This document shows positions 24,101-29,889 of a stretch of 48,504 bases of DNA, in pieces (the first letter of the stretch is position 1; each line of letters begins with the position of its first letter). The notes beneath the pieces are model-generated. The model worked only from the letters and a program-made list of their open reading frames with translations. It made no database searches and had not been told where the DNA came from. This stretch comes from Symsagittifera roscoffensis (taxonomy: Eukaryota > Xenacoelomorpha > Acoela > Convolutidae), in contig NC_087062.1 in NCBI RefSeq assembly GCF_963678635.1, positions 99,875,705 to 99,924,208 on the forward strand. The letters are read 5' to 3'. A program made the position numbers and the translations under genes.

Positions 24101-27100
24101 GCTTAATATTTTCGAAAATTTGTTCAAAATCCGCCCCCCCCCCCCCCCCCCCCCCTCGAGAAAGTCCTAGATCTGCCCCTGTGTAGGCCTATAGTTGAAG
24201 TTGTTCGTTTTTGTAGCTATAATATCATACATAAAAGGGGGAAATAAGAGGATTCCATTGCAAAATATTAATCATATACCTTGCAAAGGCATTTAAGTTT
24301 GCTGTGTTTGATTATTGAAAGTTACATAATTTACAAACCAGAAACCATAAATGGCTTAAATCATAAATTAAATTAATAAATATGTTTGTAATCTCAAGTT
24401 TTGAACTACACGAATTAAATGTAGCCTAATTTTAAAGCATTCATTTTTCGTGGTTTTTAGTTTTCTGGGGCATTGCCTTGATGAGCTTTTAGGGTTCGTG
24501 CCTGATCTTGTATTTGTTAAAAGCACTGTATTTGTATCTGTTCTTACTAAATATATCAAATTTTTAAACTAGTTTGACTCAAATCCCAAACAAATAAAGC
24601 GAAAAATATACTTTTAAGGTCGTTTCTGATATCAATATCTGTAGGATTAAATAAGTTTTTTCGGTCGCTGTTTCATTTCACGAAATCTTTTCTCTCTCTG
24701 TTCAATTGTAGGAGATGGAATGGGCAGCTGCTACTGCAGTTCGAATCCGGCTGTGAGTCAGCAGCAGGTGGGGACAGGTTACAGCAATAGTGGCCCTGTG
24801 CAGGCGGGGGGCAACTGCTATTGCAGCACCAACACAGCACAAGTTCAGTGGCCGCCAAGTGGGGGAGGCGAGGAGTGCATATGTCGCGACTGTGGAACCC
24901 AAGGTGAAGACCACACTGTTCACAGGCTGTCCCTGTAGCTCGGAAAGCTCCGATCAAGTTTTTATGTTTAAAATGGTCTGTTTTGGATTAGTATCAGAGT
25001 CCCAAATATCTGAAGGGGAAGCTGGGGGGAACTGCTTCTGCTCTGCTAACACTGTCAGCCACCAACCACAACAGTCAGTAGGAACTAGCATGAAAAGCAA
25101 CAGATATCCCCGCAACTCGTACGCCTCCGCCTACCCGAACCTGGACGACTACACGGGAGACGAGCTAGAGGAGGACAATGCTGGCGACACGGATGGTGAT
25201 TGTTGCGAGGAGAATGACTGCCGCGAAGTGTGCGCGGTCGCGAGAGAATCTTCTCACGGGGGATCACAGAACTGGTCAACTGCATACGCAAACGACAGCC
25301 AGACAAACCAGTCTATGGATAATGGTAGGCAGAATAAATTGCAACACAACGCTTATAATGGATGTGAAGTTTCGTTGTTGAAAAACGTGATTGACTTCTA
25401 GTTTCGAAAATGGAATTTAATTATCAGATTTTTCCGCCAAATAAAAAGTTTACTTATTGATCAATTTTCTCAAATTGGGTTAATTTTATCAAAAAAGGGT
25501 CAATAATAACTTGTACTTGAAATTCAAAGAGCTATATGTGTTCATCTATTTTTTTTTCGTAGTAGATTTGAAAAAAAAACAAGTCAGGGTTTTTTGTTTA
25601 CTGGCGTTCGTTGACTCTTTTCCAACTGTATTATTTAAAAGAATTAAAATTGAGTGGATATCTTAGAGAAAGTTTTTTTTATCCACAAGTTATTTTATTT
25701 TTTGACGAAACCTTGTTGTCATTTAGGTAGTTCCAACTCCCAGCGCATTCCTTGCAGATGTCCAGGCAGACCAGCCACTCCCAGATTCAGCAGGTCAGTT
25801 GCAATTTGACTTAGTTTTGTCGAGAGTATTTCTGCTACTGAAAATGACTTCTGAGATGAAGTATTTAGCCAGTGAAAAGATTGTAAGAATTGCAGCGTTC
25901 TAAAACTTGTCTTCTTCTCAGAGTCCGATTCCCTTCTCGTTGCGGCCGTTTTGGTCCTCGGTTCACACCCGACTCCTGTTCCGAACTCATCTGCCCCCCA
26001 TGCAGCCCATCCTCGACTCGAATCAACCCCAGCTCGCCTCCTCCTCCACGTTCAACCAGTCCCTACCAAAGTCGCCAGTCCGTCCAGAACACGAGCCCGG
26101 GACGACCCTGCATGTGTGGAAGCAACTCGGGTCCTCTCGGTCGACGCGGCAGCAGTCAGTATGGCGGGGGAGGTGGGGGCAACGACTCAGTAGCTGTCGG
26201 CATGTGCAACTCGACGAGTGAGCGCGCGATGGAACGCGTGAACGAAGACAACCGCGGGAATCTACATCGGGCAGTTGAGTGTCGGTGCGCGGTTTGTTGC
26301 TGTGCAAATTGTCCCGGAGGAGGCGGCAACAAAAGAAGGAGCTCCGTTTACGGTAGAGTGTTGATTAAGAGTCAATTAACGTAGTTTCATTTTTGAACGT
26401 AGTATTTATGATTTTTTGTTTGTTTTTTCTTTCAGGAAAAATCTTAAATTGCTCTAATAAAAAAGAAGCGCATTCATAATTATAAATGCACATACAAAAG
26501 CCCTTTAGGTATATATGCTTTTTCTGAAATCTTTTCAAGCTCTATCACTCAAGGTAGGCAAAATGCAACCTTCAATTATGAAAACTGAAATGGAGCAAAA
26601 AACGTGATCTTTTCTATTTTCAAAAATAAGTTATTATGTTTAGATTCCCAGCGGAATAAATACTTTCCTAGTTTCTCTTTTTTCTCAAACTGGGTTAATT
26701 TTATCGAGAAAACTGCATATCGTTAATTGATATTGAAATTGAAAGAGCTTTAAGGTCATATATTTTTTGTTTGAAATTCGAAAGTTGAAGTAATTTTTTT
26801 ATTTCTTTTGCGTTCATTAACCCTTTTTCAACTGTCTGGTGGCTATGTTTTATCATCAGAGGATATTATTTCTAAAAGGAAATAGTTCAATGAAAGTGAT
26901 TGGACGAAATAATGTCGCTATTCTCAAAAATGTTTTGCTATTCTCAAAATTGAACCATCGTTGAGCTGCAAAAAGTTTGCTTCGAGTGAGCAAATAATGC
27001 GCGTAAAAGTTCAGCAGGGGGAGATCAACGAAACCTTGCAATTCTTACAATCTTTTTTCGGCACTGTTGTACGTCGGCACTGTTGAACCGCACTTCGGCA

Positions 27101-28739
27101 CTTCGCAGGACTCCAAAAAATTATAAAATTTTTTTTTGAGCGTCAAGAAAAACGGGTACGAATCATTTCTATTTAGTCTTATGTTTCAGCGAGTAAAGCG
27201 ATTGATTCAAACTTTAATAGGAATGGCTTGTATTCAAGAACGGGAAAAGTAGTTTCAGAAGCTTCTTTTAGTGCTTCCTTGGCCACAAAAAATTCTTATA
27301 ACGCATGTCTTGAACCAGCTTCTGTTTTTGCCTTGTTTATAAGAAGGATGACTTATGGTTTCAGATCAAACTACGAGCAGCTCAACTGGTCCGATTTGTC
27401 ATAATGAGGCTTGCAGCTGTGCAAATAGACCCAACCGAAGAGACTCGCGAGGACAGCAAACGGTGAGTCGGTCCACTTCCATGGATGGTCCGAGGGGGTG
27501 TCCTTGCAAGTGGAGCAACAAGTTCGACTGCAAGAACGGACGAAATAGAGACACTGGCGGGGGATGCTGTCCCCCCTCAGCCATGGAGTCCAGTTATCAG
27601 AATGAAGAGAACAACTACTCCAAAGGTGAAGAAGACATATTGATGTAGATGTATCTGTGAGTTGTAGTTCTTTTTCAAACATATTAGTGACCTTAACAAC
27701 CATATCAGGGCCACTGCAACTACACATGTTTCAAAATTCCATCTCACAGTGGTCCATACAATTTTAGAACACAAAATAAGTTGGCATGGCTAACAAACAG
27801 TTTGCTAGCTACACTATTGGTAAAAACTTTTCCTAAAAAGGGAAATGAAATATCTTTGACAAGAAATTTGTCGAATAAGATGGGACTGTTTGACCTTTCA
27901 AAGCCCCCTTTGGTGCTGTTTTAAAGTGAGGGAACGTATTTAATACATTTATTTAGGTCGTGTTGTTTTTTTCTTCGTTTTTTTTGGGGGGGGGGGGCGA
28001 GTCGTAAAATTTTGTGCACGCTCAAATTTGATTATTCGCGGTTCGACTGTCAATTCTTATAAAGTTCAATTCAAATTTGTTAGTTTAAAAGAAGGCAATT
28101 TACGCTCCTCAATTGTTAAAGATACATTGCATGAAGAAAAAACTTCTCGATTCAGTTTTCTCAAAATGTGCCATCGATTGTTTTTTGAAAGTGTTGTTCA
28201 GGCCTCATTTTTTTCTTTGAAATTCTGAAAATGACGTTTTACTAAAAGTGGCTTTTTCTGTTCCTTGCACTCATTGACACTTTTTGGATTGTCTATTGGC
28301 CATGTTTTCGTACATCGTTTTTTGTTTTGGTTGACTATTCTTGAACATTAGAAGGGAAATGGTAGAAGCCAAGCTCAGACCATGCTAGTTCTATAGACGC
28401 TTTCGTTATTCAGGCAGTTGTTCAGGTTACAATAGTGACTACGGACAAAATAGAAGAGCACTTTGTTGCGACCTCGATTGCTGTCCAAGTGGAAGCTGCG
28501 CCATTGACTCATTCGTTCGCCGTTTCGACTCCCCGAACTGCAGGGCCCAGTTGGGGTCTTCACTGAGGCGCGACTTCCCGAGTCTTGTTGATTATGAGTC
28601 ATCGCGTGGAGGAAGATGTGGCAACGGTGGTCGCTACTCCGTCATGGAAACGGATGAAATTATGTCATTGCGAAGAATGAACGCCTCCTCGGGAAGACAA
28701 GGAGGGGGATTCTACAGAAGAAGACAAACTGTTTTATGA
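2926..28739 (+). CDS. Gene 1: novel Ser/Arg/Gly-rich and CxC-repeat protein, 12 exons, 5' incomplete
   Basis: Seen: joining 2926-3180, 6149-6409, 8067-8304, 8695-8892, 9261-9648, 13367-13616, 24712-24903, 24998-25324, 25727-25793, 25922-26352, 27365-27625 and 28414-28739 gives one open frame of about 1063 residues ending in TGA at 28737. Every join has AG/GT borders and matching phase (mostly phase 1). The first half is rich in Ser, Arg, Gly and Asn and looks disordered, except for an aromatic/proline block in exon 3 and a Tyr/Asp/Glu stretch in exon 6. The second half repeats a short motif, C-x-C-(S/G)-x-N, and ends with CC pairs. No signal peptide or membrane segment is visible; the N-terminus is missing. 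I do not recognise the family. A structural or metal-binding role for the cysteines is only a guess. The gene model is well supported; the function is unknown. Confidence 0.8.
4083..4851. mobile_element. M1 MITE, second well-preserved copy
   Basis: Terminal repeats CCCGCACTGGAGGTCCATGG and CCATGGAACTCCGGTGCGGG. The interior has the same ATTATAATCC-type words and a C/G-run core. The TA target duplication is no longer intact. Confidence 0.7.
5310..5872 (-). mobile_element. HINE-like repeat, two degenerate head-to-tail pieces
   Basis: Reverse-strand matches to the family best seen at 44807-45327: TCAGGGTAACGCCCTGAATG then TTCCGACTGCC at 5410-5440, and a second end with AAGTCGGAACAG at about 5858. 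A short piece of another copy (GAAAATTGACTGAATAA...AAGTCGGAACAA) abuts at 5327-5395. Confidence 0.55.
6149..6409 (+). CDS. Gene 1 exon 2
   Basis: 261 bp, phase 1 to 1, acceptor ACTTTCAG, donor CGAAAG/GTGAAG. It encodes 87 residues rich in Ser, Gly, Arg and Gln (SSRRALTEKQ, GGRSQQQSEDSS). Probably disordered. The symmetric phase means it can be skipped or duplicated without breaking the frame. Confidence 0.75.
6410..8066 (+). other. Gene 1 intron 2
   Basis: A 1.66-kb intron. It contains the minus-strand exon-like segment 7010-7158. An open frame on + at 7838-8059 lacks splice support. I see nothing else. Confidence 0.5.
7010..7158 (-). pseudogene. Minus-strand exon-like segment inside gene 1 intron 2
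   Basis: On the - strand, TTTTTCAG at 7159-7166 precedes a frame (phase 1) reading GSRGRASGTIHTGGEEAASL, then a Glu/Ser stretch, to TAA at 7010. Composition and entry phase resemble gene 1 exons but the orientation is opposite. It could be an inverted, dead exon copy or chance. Confidence 0.25.
8067..8304 (+). CDS. Gene 1 exon 3, aromatic/proline block
   Basis: 238 bp, phase 1 to 2, acceptor GAGTCACAG, donor CCAAA/GTAGGT. Unlike its neighbours it has a dense, ordered-looking composition: NKPWNPFFREPWQRPYKYP, then IRKKIATCHEPP and NPYWEGRD. This is the best segment for a homology search. The W/P/Y spacing recalls short microtubule- or scaffold-binding motifs, but I cannot assign a domain. Confidence 0.75.
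8695..8892 (+). CDS. Gene 1 exon 4
   Basis: 198 bp, phase 2 to 2, acceptor CGGTTTCAG, donor CCCGG/GTGCGT. Encodes a basic stretch (GGSKRRRASDDKK), a Gly/Glu run (GEGGGGEEGEE) and the tail EDHPADFRTIP. It joins exon 3 in frame across a 390-bp intron. Confidence 0.72.
9261..9648 (+). CDS. Gene 1 exon 5, Arg/Ser-rich
   Basis: 388 bp, phase 2 to 0, acceptor TTGTTTTAG, donor GAACCG/GTAGTG. 129 codons of Ser/Arg/Asn-rich sequence (GKRSSARASRASGSQ, RSARRSSNGD, SPRRSRQL). Many serines follow arginines, so phosphorylation by basophilic or SR-type kinases is plausible (inference). The frame runs to a stop at 9664 if the donor is not used. Confidence 0.75.
10702..10800. repeat. GC-rich 99-bp hairpin
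   Basis: Nested complementary blocks pair: 10740-10748 with 10751-10759 (CCATTTGCG), 10729-10736 with 10763-10770 (CTGCCTGG), and an outer stem 10702-10717 with 10782-10800 (CGTC..ATGCGC..TCACG). It is a GC-rich island in very AT-rich intron. It could be a fold-back element or a structured RNA. Confidence 0.7.
10872..10930. repeat. AT-rich hairpin
   Basis: ATCATTGGTTATTATTATGA on the left pairs with TAAATACTAACCAATCAT on the right, closing around a central GATATTTTATC/ATAAAATATT palindrome. It lies 70 bp after the GC-rich hairpin. Confidence 0.65.
10964..10991. repeat. Small perfect hairpin
   Basis: GTGTTGAA, CTAC, loop TT, GTAG, TTCAACAC: 12 paired bases with a single A-C mismatch. Third in a row of fold-back structures. 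Confidence 0.6.
13367..13616 (+). CDS. Gene 1 exon 6; tail is duplicated downstream
   Basis: 250 bp, phase 0 to 1, acceptor TTTGCAG, donor GTCG/GTAATC. It encodes an acidic Tyr-rich segment (SFDEDEYDERDYDSYEE), a Gly run and YRNVPNVRRMYDD. The last 46 bases (SYCDSSAN) match the CxC-type repeat of later exons, which favours this donor over the earlier CA/GTACGT at 13573, which is out of phase with exon 7. Without splicing the frame ends 9 codons later at a TGA. The exon end is included in the tandem duplication 13571-14452. Confidence 0.72.
13571..14452 (+). repeat. Tandem duplication of exon 6 end plus half a hAT MITE (2.2 units)
   Basis: Units 13571-13977 (407 bp), 13978-14378 (401 bp) and a truncated 14379-14452. 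Each starts CAGTACGTGGGGGGATC (end of exon 6, donor included), runs through intron and the left part of the hAT MITE, and stops at AAAAAATCCCAA. Units differ by G-run length and a few substitutions (GCCAATGTC versus GCCGATGTC), so the duplication is recent. The third unit is cut by the LTR element. Confidence 0.85.
14463..15283 (+). repeat. 5' LTR
   Basis: About 821 bp, aligned with 23127-23945 from GGTGCACCTGCAATAAG to AGTAAAA. Differences include CCAAAT/TCAAAT, GAAGTG/GAATTG and GATTAG/GAGTAG. The ends are set from where the two copies stop matching; a TG start two bases inward is possible. Confidence 0.85.
14906..15009 (+). other. Exon-like segment inside the 5' LTR
   Basis: After CACCCCCGAG, 104 bp open in phase 1 read SLDYKYPKDYGKTIQ to ...KGNHTY and TAA. 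Third codon positions are mostly G or C, unlike the AT-rich LTR around it, and resemble gene 1 exons. The phase matches the exon 6 donor at 13616, so it could serve as an alternative terminal exon. The upstream pyrimidine tract is weak. The same segment occurs at 23569-23672. Confidence 0.4.
15285..15302 (+). promoter_or_regulatory. Candidate primer-binding site
   Basis: TGGTGCGACCGCGGCAGA begins one base after the 5' LTR. It has the TGG expected to pair with a tRNA CCA end. I could not match it to a particular tRNA. Confidence 0.5.
15303..18495 (+). other. Long untranslated leader of the LTR element
   Basis: 3.2 kb with no substantial open frame, AT-rich. The middle third carries the GTTTCAG motif array. 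Probably the packaging and translation-control region of the element RNA (inference from position). Confidence 0.6.
16200..17466 (+). repeat. Dispersed GTTTCAG heptamer array
   Basis: The heptamer GTTTCAG occurs 19 times on the + strand here by my count, often preceded by AG or CG and sometimes doubled (GTTTCAGGTTTCAG), as at 17268-17332 and 17439-17466. About 0.1 copies are expected by chance in such a length. The word resembles a 3' splice-acceptor core. Confidence 0.75.
18496..19590 (+). CDS. gag: Gag polyprotein, Ty3/gypsy-like
   Basis: 364 codons starting at AAGATGG. Residues 13-200 have the character of retrotransposon Gag/capsid: FTGLDPNEDARDFLD near the N-terminus, GPAAQWYQVLAANLPW at 67-82, then RDQFIDRY and a KKMEFFVRGL segment. 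A zinc knuckle is at C247, C251, H255 and C260; its spacing (3-3-4) departs from the usual C-X2-C-X4-H-X4-C. The C-terminal 100 residues are polar, Asn/Arg/Ser-rich. It would form the particle shell and bind the element RNA in the cytoplasm. The frame is intact. It ends in TAG directly after a slippery heptamer, so a share of ribosomes should continue into protease. Confidence 0.85.
   Translation: MANVVVYPDLALEKFTGLDPNEDARDFLDIVEKKIAFSLGTTPGDAGDEQDAYDNRQRALSGSILRGPAAQWYQVLAANLPWNDIRDQFIDRYTDDKDKYRRRIEAENIKRQPDEFTKGYIHRLSTAVDRGWPNPTFNDDQRTAKKMEFFVRGLSPPGLKQKAHQFLIENPPATWQLLKNHIATKDLSFAISSEFIGTASSSIDNKLKVEGIKDQLKELTGLMKDHKINAAYTPKKHRNKQNNPMFCNWFCMSDHTVRHCFKYNDQQEQNYDSFQLRENSNRSYHNYNKNRSRVDNKFNDINPQQEFRHLSNFNESSQSRDRSNSKKPFNENNDYHSLYQIHNFSDDDIPGDYTDNECELVNLN
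19581..19655 (+). promoter_or_regulatory. -1 ribosomal frameshift signal between gag and pro
   Basis: The slippery heptamer T TTA AAC (19581-19587) is read in gag frame just before TAG (19588-19590). After a 7-base spacer, GTCTCCG (19595-19601) can pair with CGGAGAC (19649-19655) to form a 7-bp stem. The -1 frame then starts CTA at 19587 and stays open through the protease to 20327. Heptamer, spacing and stem all fit the known rules. Confidence 0.85.
19587..20327 (+). CDS. pro: Retroviral-type aspartic protease, -1 frame of gag
   Basis: About 246 residues read after frameshift. The catalytic motif LLDTGATCSL is at 19689-19718 (DTG codons 19695-19703) and the family second motif ILGMDFL is near 19919, the usual 70-80 residues later. 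It would work as a dimer to cut Gag. A further ~130 residues follow the protease core and end with GVIGQTFENIEIK, like linker regions that precede reverse transcriptase in Ty3/gypsy elements. The reading then stops at TAA, with no polymerase. There is no separate start codon before the active site, so expression should depend on the frameshift. Confidence 0.8.
   Translation, partial: LDQSPSEPKIQLYIKLYQHHVGDKNKNNGLETQFLLDTGATCSLINFDSYEQYCKIQLLQLNKCRSNTVAVNGETLKLIGYTNFDSTFGTNTDNPVKIKAWISAKDGCDLNILGMDFLSHNIKSINFLNLNLEFKKYPNKTVPISIIRSKSYPYLSFYQNVLLDKKITIAPKLSRVISISPAGIVFKLGTSFRIDKSSEQKGINAKSTYCRNEIKSMPIVLKNSRESKVDINKGVIGQTFENIEIK
20328..21724 (+). other. Pol-less interior of the LTR element
   Basis: The position where reverse transcriptase and integrase should be. 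Only small frames are present (20516-20761 and 20891-21286), neither with motifs I recognise; no YxDD or DDE pattern is seen. 21108-21138 and 21175-21205 share a direct repeat (TTGTTGGTGGCT). Probably a deletion scar or decayed sequence. Confidence 0.6.
21725..21812 (+). repeat. 44-bp tandem duplication carrying AATAAA
   Basis: Two adjacent units, 21725-21768 and 21769-21812, each containing GTGGTTAATAAACACC and ATGATCGTCTTTCTT. Each has a poly(A)-signal hexamer followed by a T/G-rich stretch. It lies between the gag-pro region and ORF3, where a transcript end could separate the two (inference). Confidence 0.7.
21859..21872 (+). promoter_or_regulatory. TATA-like sequence before ORF3
   Basis: TTTTATATATATAC sits about 100 bp upstream of the ORF3 start and 50 bp after the tandem AATAAA units. 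In AT-rich DNA this is weak evidence for an internal promoter. Confidence 0.25.
21970..22656 (+). CDS. ORF3 of the LTR element, basic coiled-coil protein, family unknown
   Basis: 228 codons, intact, where env or accessory genes usually lie. ATG is at 21970; a second ATG at 21982 (AAAATGG) has better context. Residues 26-37 (KRKLPLRKKQRK) look like a nuclear-localisation or nucleic-acid-binding patch. The C-terminal 60 residues (EEQDDIQQLTDGMSRLRIKN onward) are a likely coiled coil with a KNKIKKKKIVK segment. No signal peptide or membrane span, so it is not a typical Env. I do not recognise the family. Its preservation in an element without polymerase suggests a real function or a very recent insertion. 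Confidence 0.65.
   Translation: MFSKMEYDPILNWNCRNADPAPEEFKRKLPLRKKQRKPVAFQSLSMDDGLIKNPRNFPSLTQRLELQKCRETKLDTENPKYITSLKYSIKENYNRWKLPSFIEVVNSTTMEKAMMPIDFITQPEVVIKNENNFWKLKKREEHGYILKAGGTQVTIPFEGITAFPNHVKNRQEEQDDIQQLTDGMSRLRIKNKIKKKKIVKLQQKLEASQRKIAILRSYNVELESGRKL
22657..23126 (+). other. 3' untranslated part of the LTR element
   Basis: AT-rich, no ORF. It holds a hairpin GTAGTATT-GCGAA-ATACTAC at 22805-22824 and a short CA repeat. The purine stretch before the 3' LTR (GAGAGG, 23123-23128) is a poor polypurine-tract candidate. Confidence 0.5.
23127..23945 (+). repeat. 3' LTR
   Basis: About 819 bp matching 14463-15283. It joins the hAT MITE at AGTAAAA/TATATTAACTTTGAGG. It includes the second copy of the exon-like segment (23569-23672), with one substitution (GTG to TTG). 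Confidence 0.85.
24182..24711 (+). other. End of gene 1 intron 6
   Basis: Starts with the hAT target duplication TGTAGGCC. The rest is AT-rich intron leading to the exon 7 acceptor. No further feature seen. Confidence 0.5.
24712..24903 (+). CDS. Gene 1 exon 7, start of CxC repeats
   Basis: 192 bp, phase 1 to 1, acceptor CAATTGTAG, donor CCAAG/GTGAAG. It contains MGSCYCSSNP, then GGNCYCSTNT, then EECICRDC: three CxC modules in 64 residues. It follows an 11.1-kb intron filled by transposons. Confidence 0.75.
24998..25324 (+). CDS. Gene 1 exon 8
   Basis: 327 bp as drawn, phase 1 to 1, donor GATAATG/GTAGGC. Three AGs (ending at 24991, 24997 and 25015) all keep phase 1, so the exact start is open. 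Encodes GGNCFCSANT, then an acidic segment with paired cysteines (DGDCCEENDCREVC) and a Ser/Asn/Gln tail. The intron before it is only about 90 bp. Confidence 0.72.
25727..25793 (+). CDS. Gene 1 exon 9, 67-bp micro-exon
   Basis: Phase 1 to 2, acceptor TCATTTAG, donor TTCAGCAG/GTCAGT. Encodes only 22 residues, including IPCRCPGRP, another CxC module. It is too short for ORF finding but is needed to link exons 8 and 10 in frame. Confidence 0.65.
25922..26352 (+). CDS. Gene 1 exon 10
   Basis: 431 bp, phase 2 to 1, acceptor CTTCTTCTCAG, donor GTTTACG/GTAGAG. A Pro/Ser-rich first half (SSPPPPRSTSPYQS) is followed by GRPCMCGSNS, a Gly run and a dense cysteine cluster (VECRCAVCCCANCPGGGG). It is markedly GC-rich compared with flanking introns. 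Confidence 0.78.
26353..27364 (+). other. Gene 1 intron 10
   Basis: 1.0 kb, AT-rich. A short internal repeat CGGCACTGTTG / CGGCACTTCG lies near 27058-27105. No gene seen. Confidence 0.5.
27365..27625 (+). CDS. Gene 1 exon 11
   Basis: 261 bp, phase 1 to 1, acceptor GGTTTCAG, donor CTCCAAAG/GTGAAG. Encodes NEACSCANRP, RGCPCKWSNKFDC and GGGCCPPS, continuing the cysteine pattern with Ser/Asn/Arg linkers. Confidence 0.77.
27626..28413 (+). other. Gene 1 intron 11
   Basis: 0.79 kb, AT-rich with a G run at 27986-27997. Small open frames on both strands lack support. Confidence 0.5.
28414..28739 (+). CDS. Gene 1 exon 12 (terminal)
   Basis: 326 bp from acceptor TTATTCAG to TGA. Starts GSCSGYNSDYG, contains ALCCDLDCCPSGSC and ends in a basic tail (GGGFYRRRQTVL). 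I see no clear AATAAA just downstream, so the poly(A) site is unassigned. Confidence 0.77.
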
Positions 28740-29099
28740 TCGAAAACTGAAAAAAATGGGAAGTCTCAAAAACGCTGCGTGTTCTTATTTAATTTTTTTA
28801 GCATTAACATCGTCTTGAACAACCTCAAACTTTCCTTTTCTGAAGCGGCAGTTTGATTCGGTGAAAAAAAGGAATTAAAACAAAGCTTGCTTGGACACGT
28901 TTTTGAGTGTTTATGAAAGAATTGAGTTTCAAGAGACGATGAGCGTAGTCAAGATGTCGCGATGATTTTTTTGTTTTTATCAAAAAGTTTCTTGAGATTT
29001 GTGTTCGCAAAAAAGTTTTTTTTTGTTGCGGTTTGACTTTTGATTTCTTTCTTAAGTTCAGTTCATTTCTGTACTTAAAAGAAGCACGGGTTGACCTAG

Positions 29100-29240
29100 T
29101 CATTCAATTTTCATTTATGGAAAAATGCTAATCATACACTTTTCATGCAATTCCATAAGTACAGAAAATTGCATGAAAGATCTATGATTAGTGTATTTTT
29201 TCATATATGGAAATTGTATGACTAGCATTTTTCCATAAGC
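29100..29240. mobile_element. Short M2 MITE copy, fold-back
   Basis: Shares GGAAAAATGCT and GGAAATTGTATGACTAGCAT words with the complete M2 copy at 41109-42035. An inner palindrome TTCATGCAATT / AATTGCATGAA with CTAATCATA / TATGATTAG makes a hairpin at 29129-29191. Confidence 0.6.
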
Positions 29241-29556
29241 CAAAAATATTGATTTTCTACATTTTAATTTCTCAAAATTTTTTCGTTGAGTTCGTAACCG
29301 AACACAAATGACATAAACCTTGGATACTCAAACATAGTATCCAAACGTTTGGCCGTCTCGCATTAAAAAAGCATTGGAAAATGCCTGAAATGTTTTAATT
29401 CTGTCTCTCACAAACAATATTACGAAAGTAATGAACTTTTATTTTTTGGTAAAAAATTCCAAATATGATTATTTCTCAAATTTGAATTCTTAAATTACCA
29501 GACATTTATCAAGGCATACAAAAACAAGTCATTCACAAGAAAGAGGAGTTTTAAGA

Positions 29557-29889
29557 AATCAAGTCCCCCTTCTGTACTTTTAAGAAAACAAGTTGTGGCC
29601 GACCGACCCTAAATTTTTCTAAAGGCGCCCTTGGCGCCAATATATACTAATTTTGAGTATGGAGTGCGCGTCGAAAAAACTCAATTTTGTAGTCAAAGTT
29701 TTCTAAAAGTGCCTAAAAACGCCTTTTTTGGCCTGTATTTTCAACGTTTTGCATGCGGCGCCAAAACAGGGTCTTTTTAGTGCTTTGAGAGAGCTCAGAA
29801 AATCAATTTGGTCGACCCAAAAAAAAGGTCAACAAATTTTTTTGAAAATCCGCCCCTCCCCCCACGAGAAAATCTTAGATCCGACCCTG
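29557..29889. mobile_element. hAT MITE fragment (family T)
   Basis: Contains GGCGCCCTTGGCGCCAATAT and ends CTTAGATCCGACCCTG. The left terminal repeat is missing. Confidence 0.6.

Larger units (their letters stand above)
13782..24181. mobile_element. hAT MITE (family T), interrupted
   Basis: Left end CAGGGGCGGATTTAGG at 13782 and right end AGATCTGCCCCTG at 24181 are flanked by the same 8-bp duplication TGTAGGCC (13774-13781 and 24182-24189), as expected for hAT. The body is split: the left part is amplified in 13782-14378, and the right part is 23946-24181 after the LTR retrotransposon. Confidence 0.8.

Noticed and set aside
26023-26307. Minus-strand and alternative + frames over 25890-26390
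   Set aside because: Shadows of gene 1 exon 10, whose frame is fixed by splice phase on both sides.
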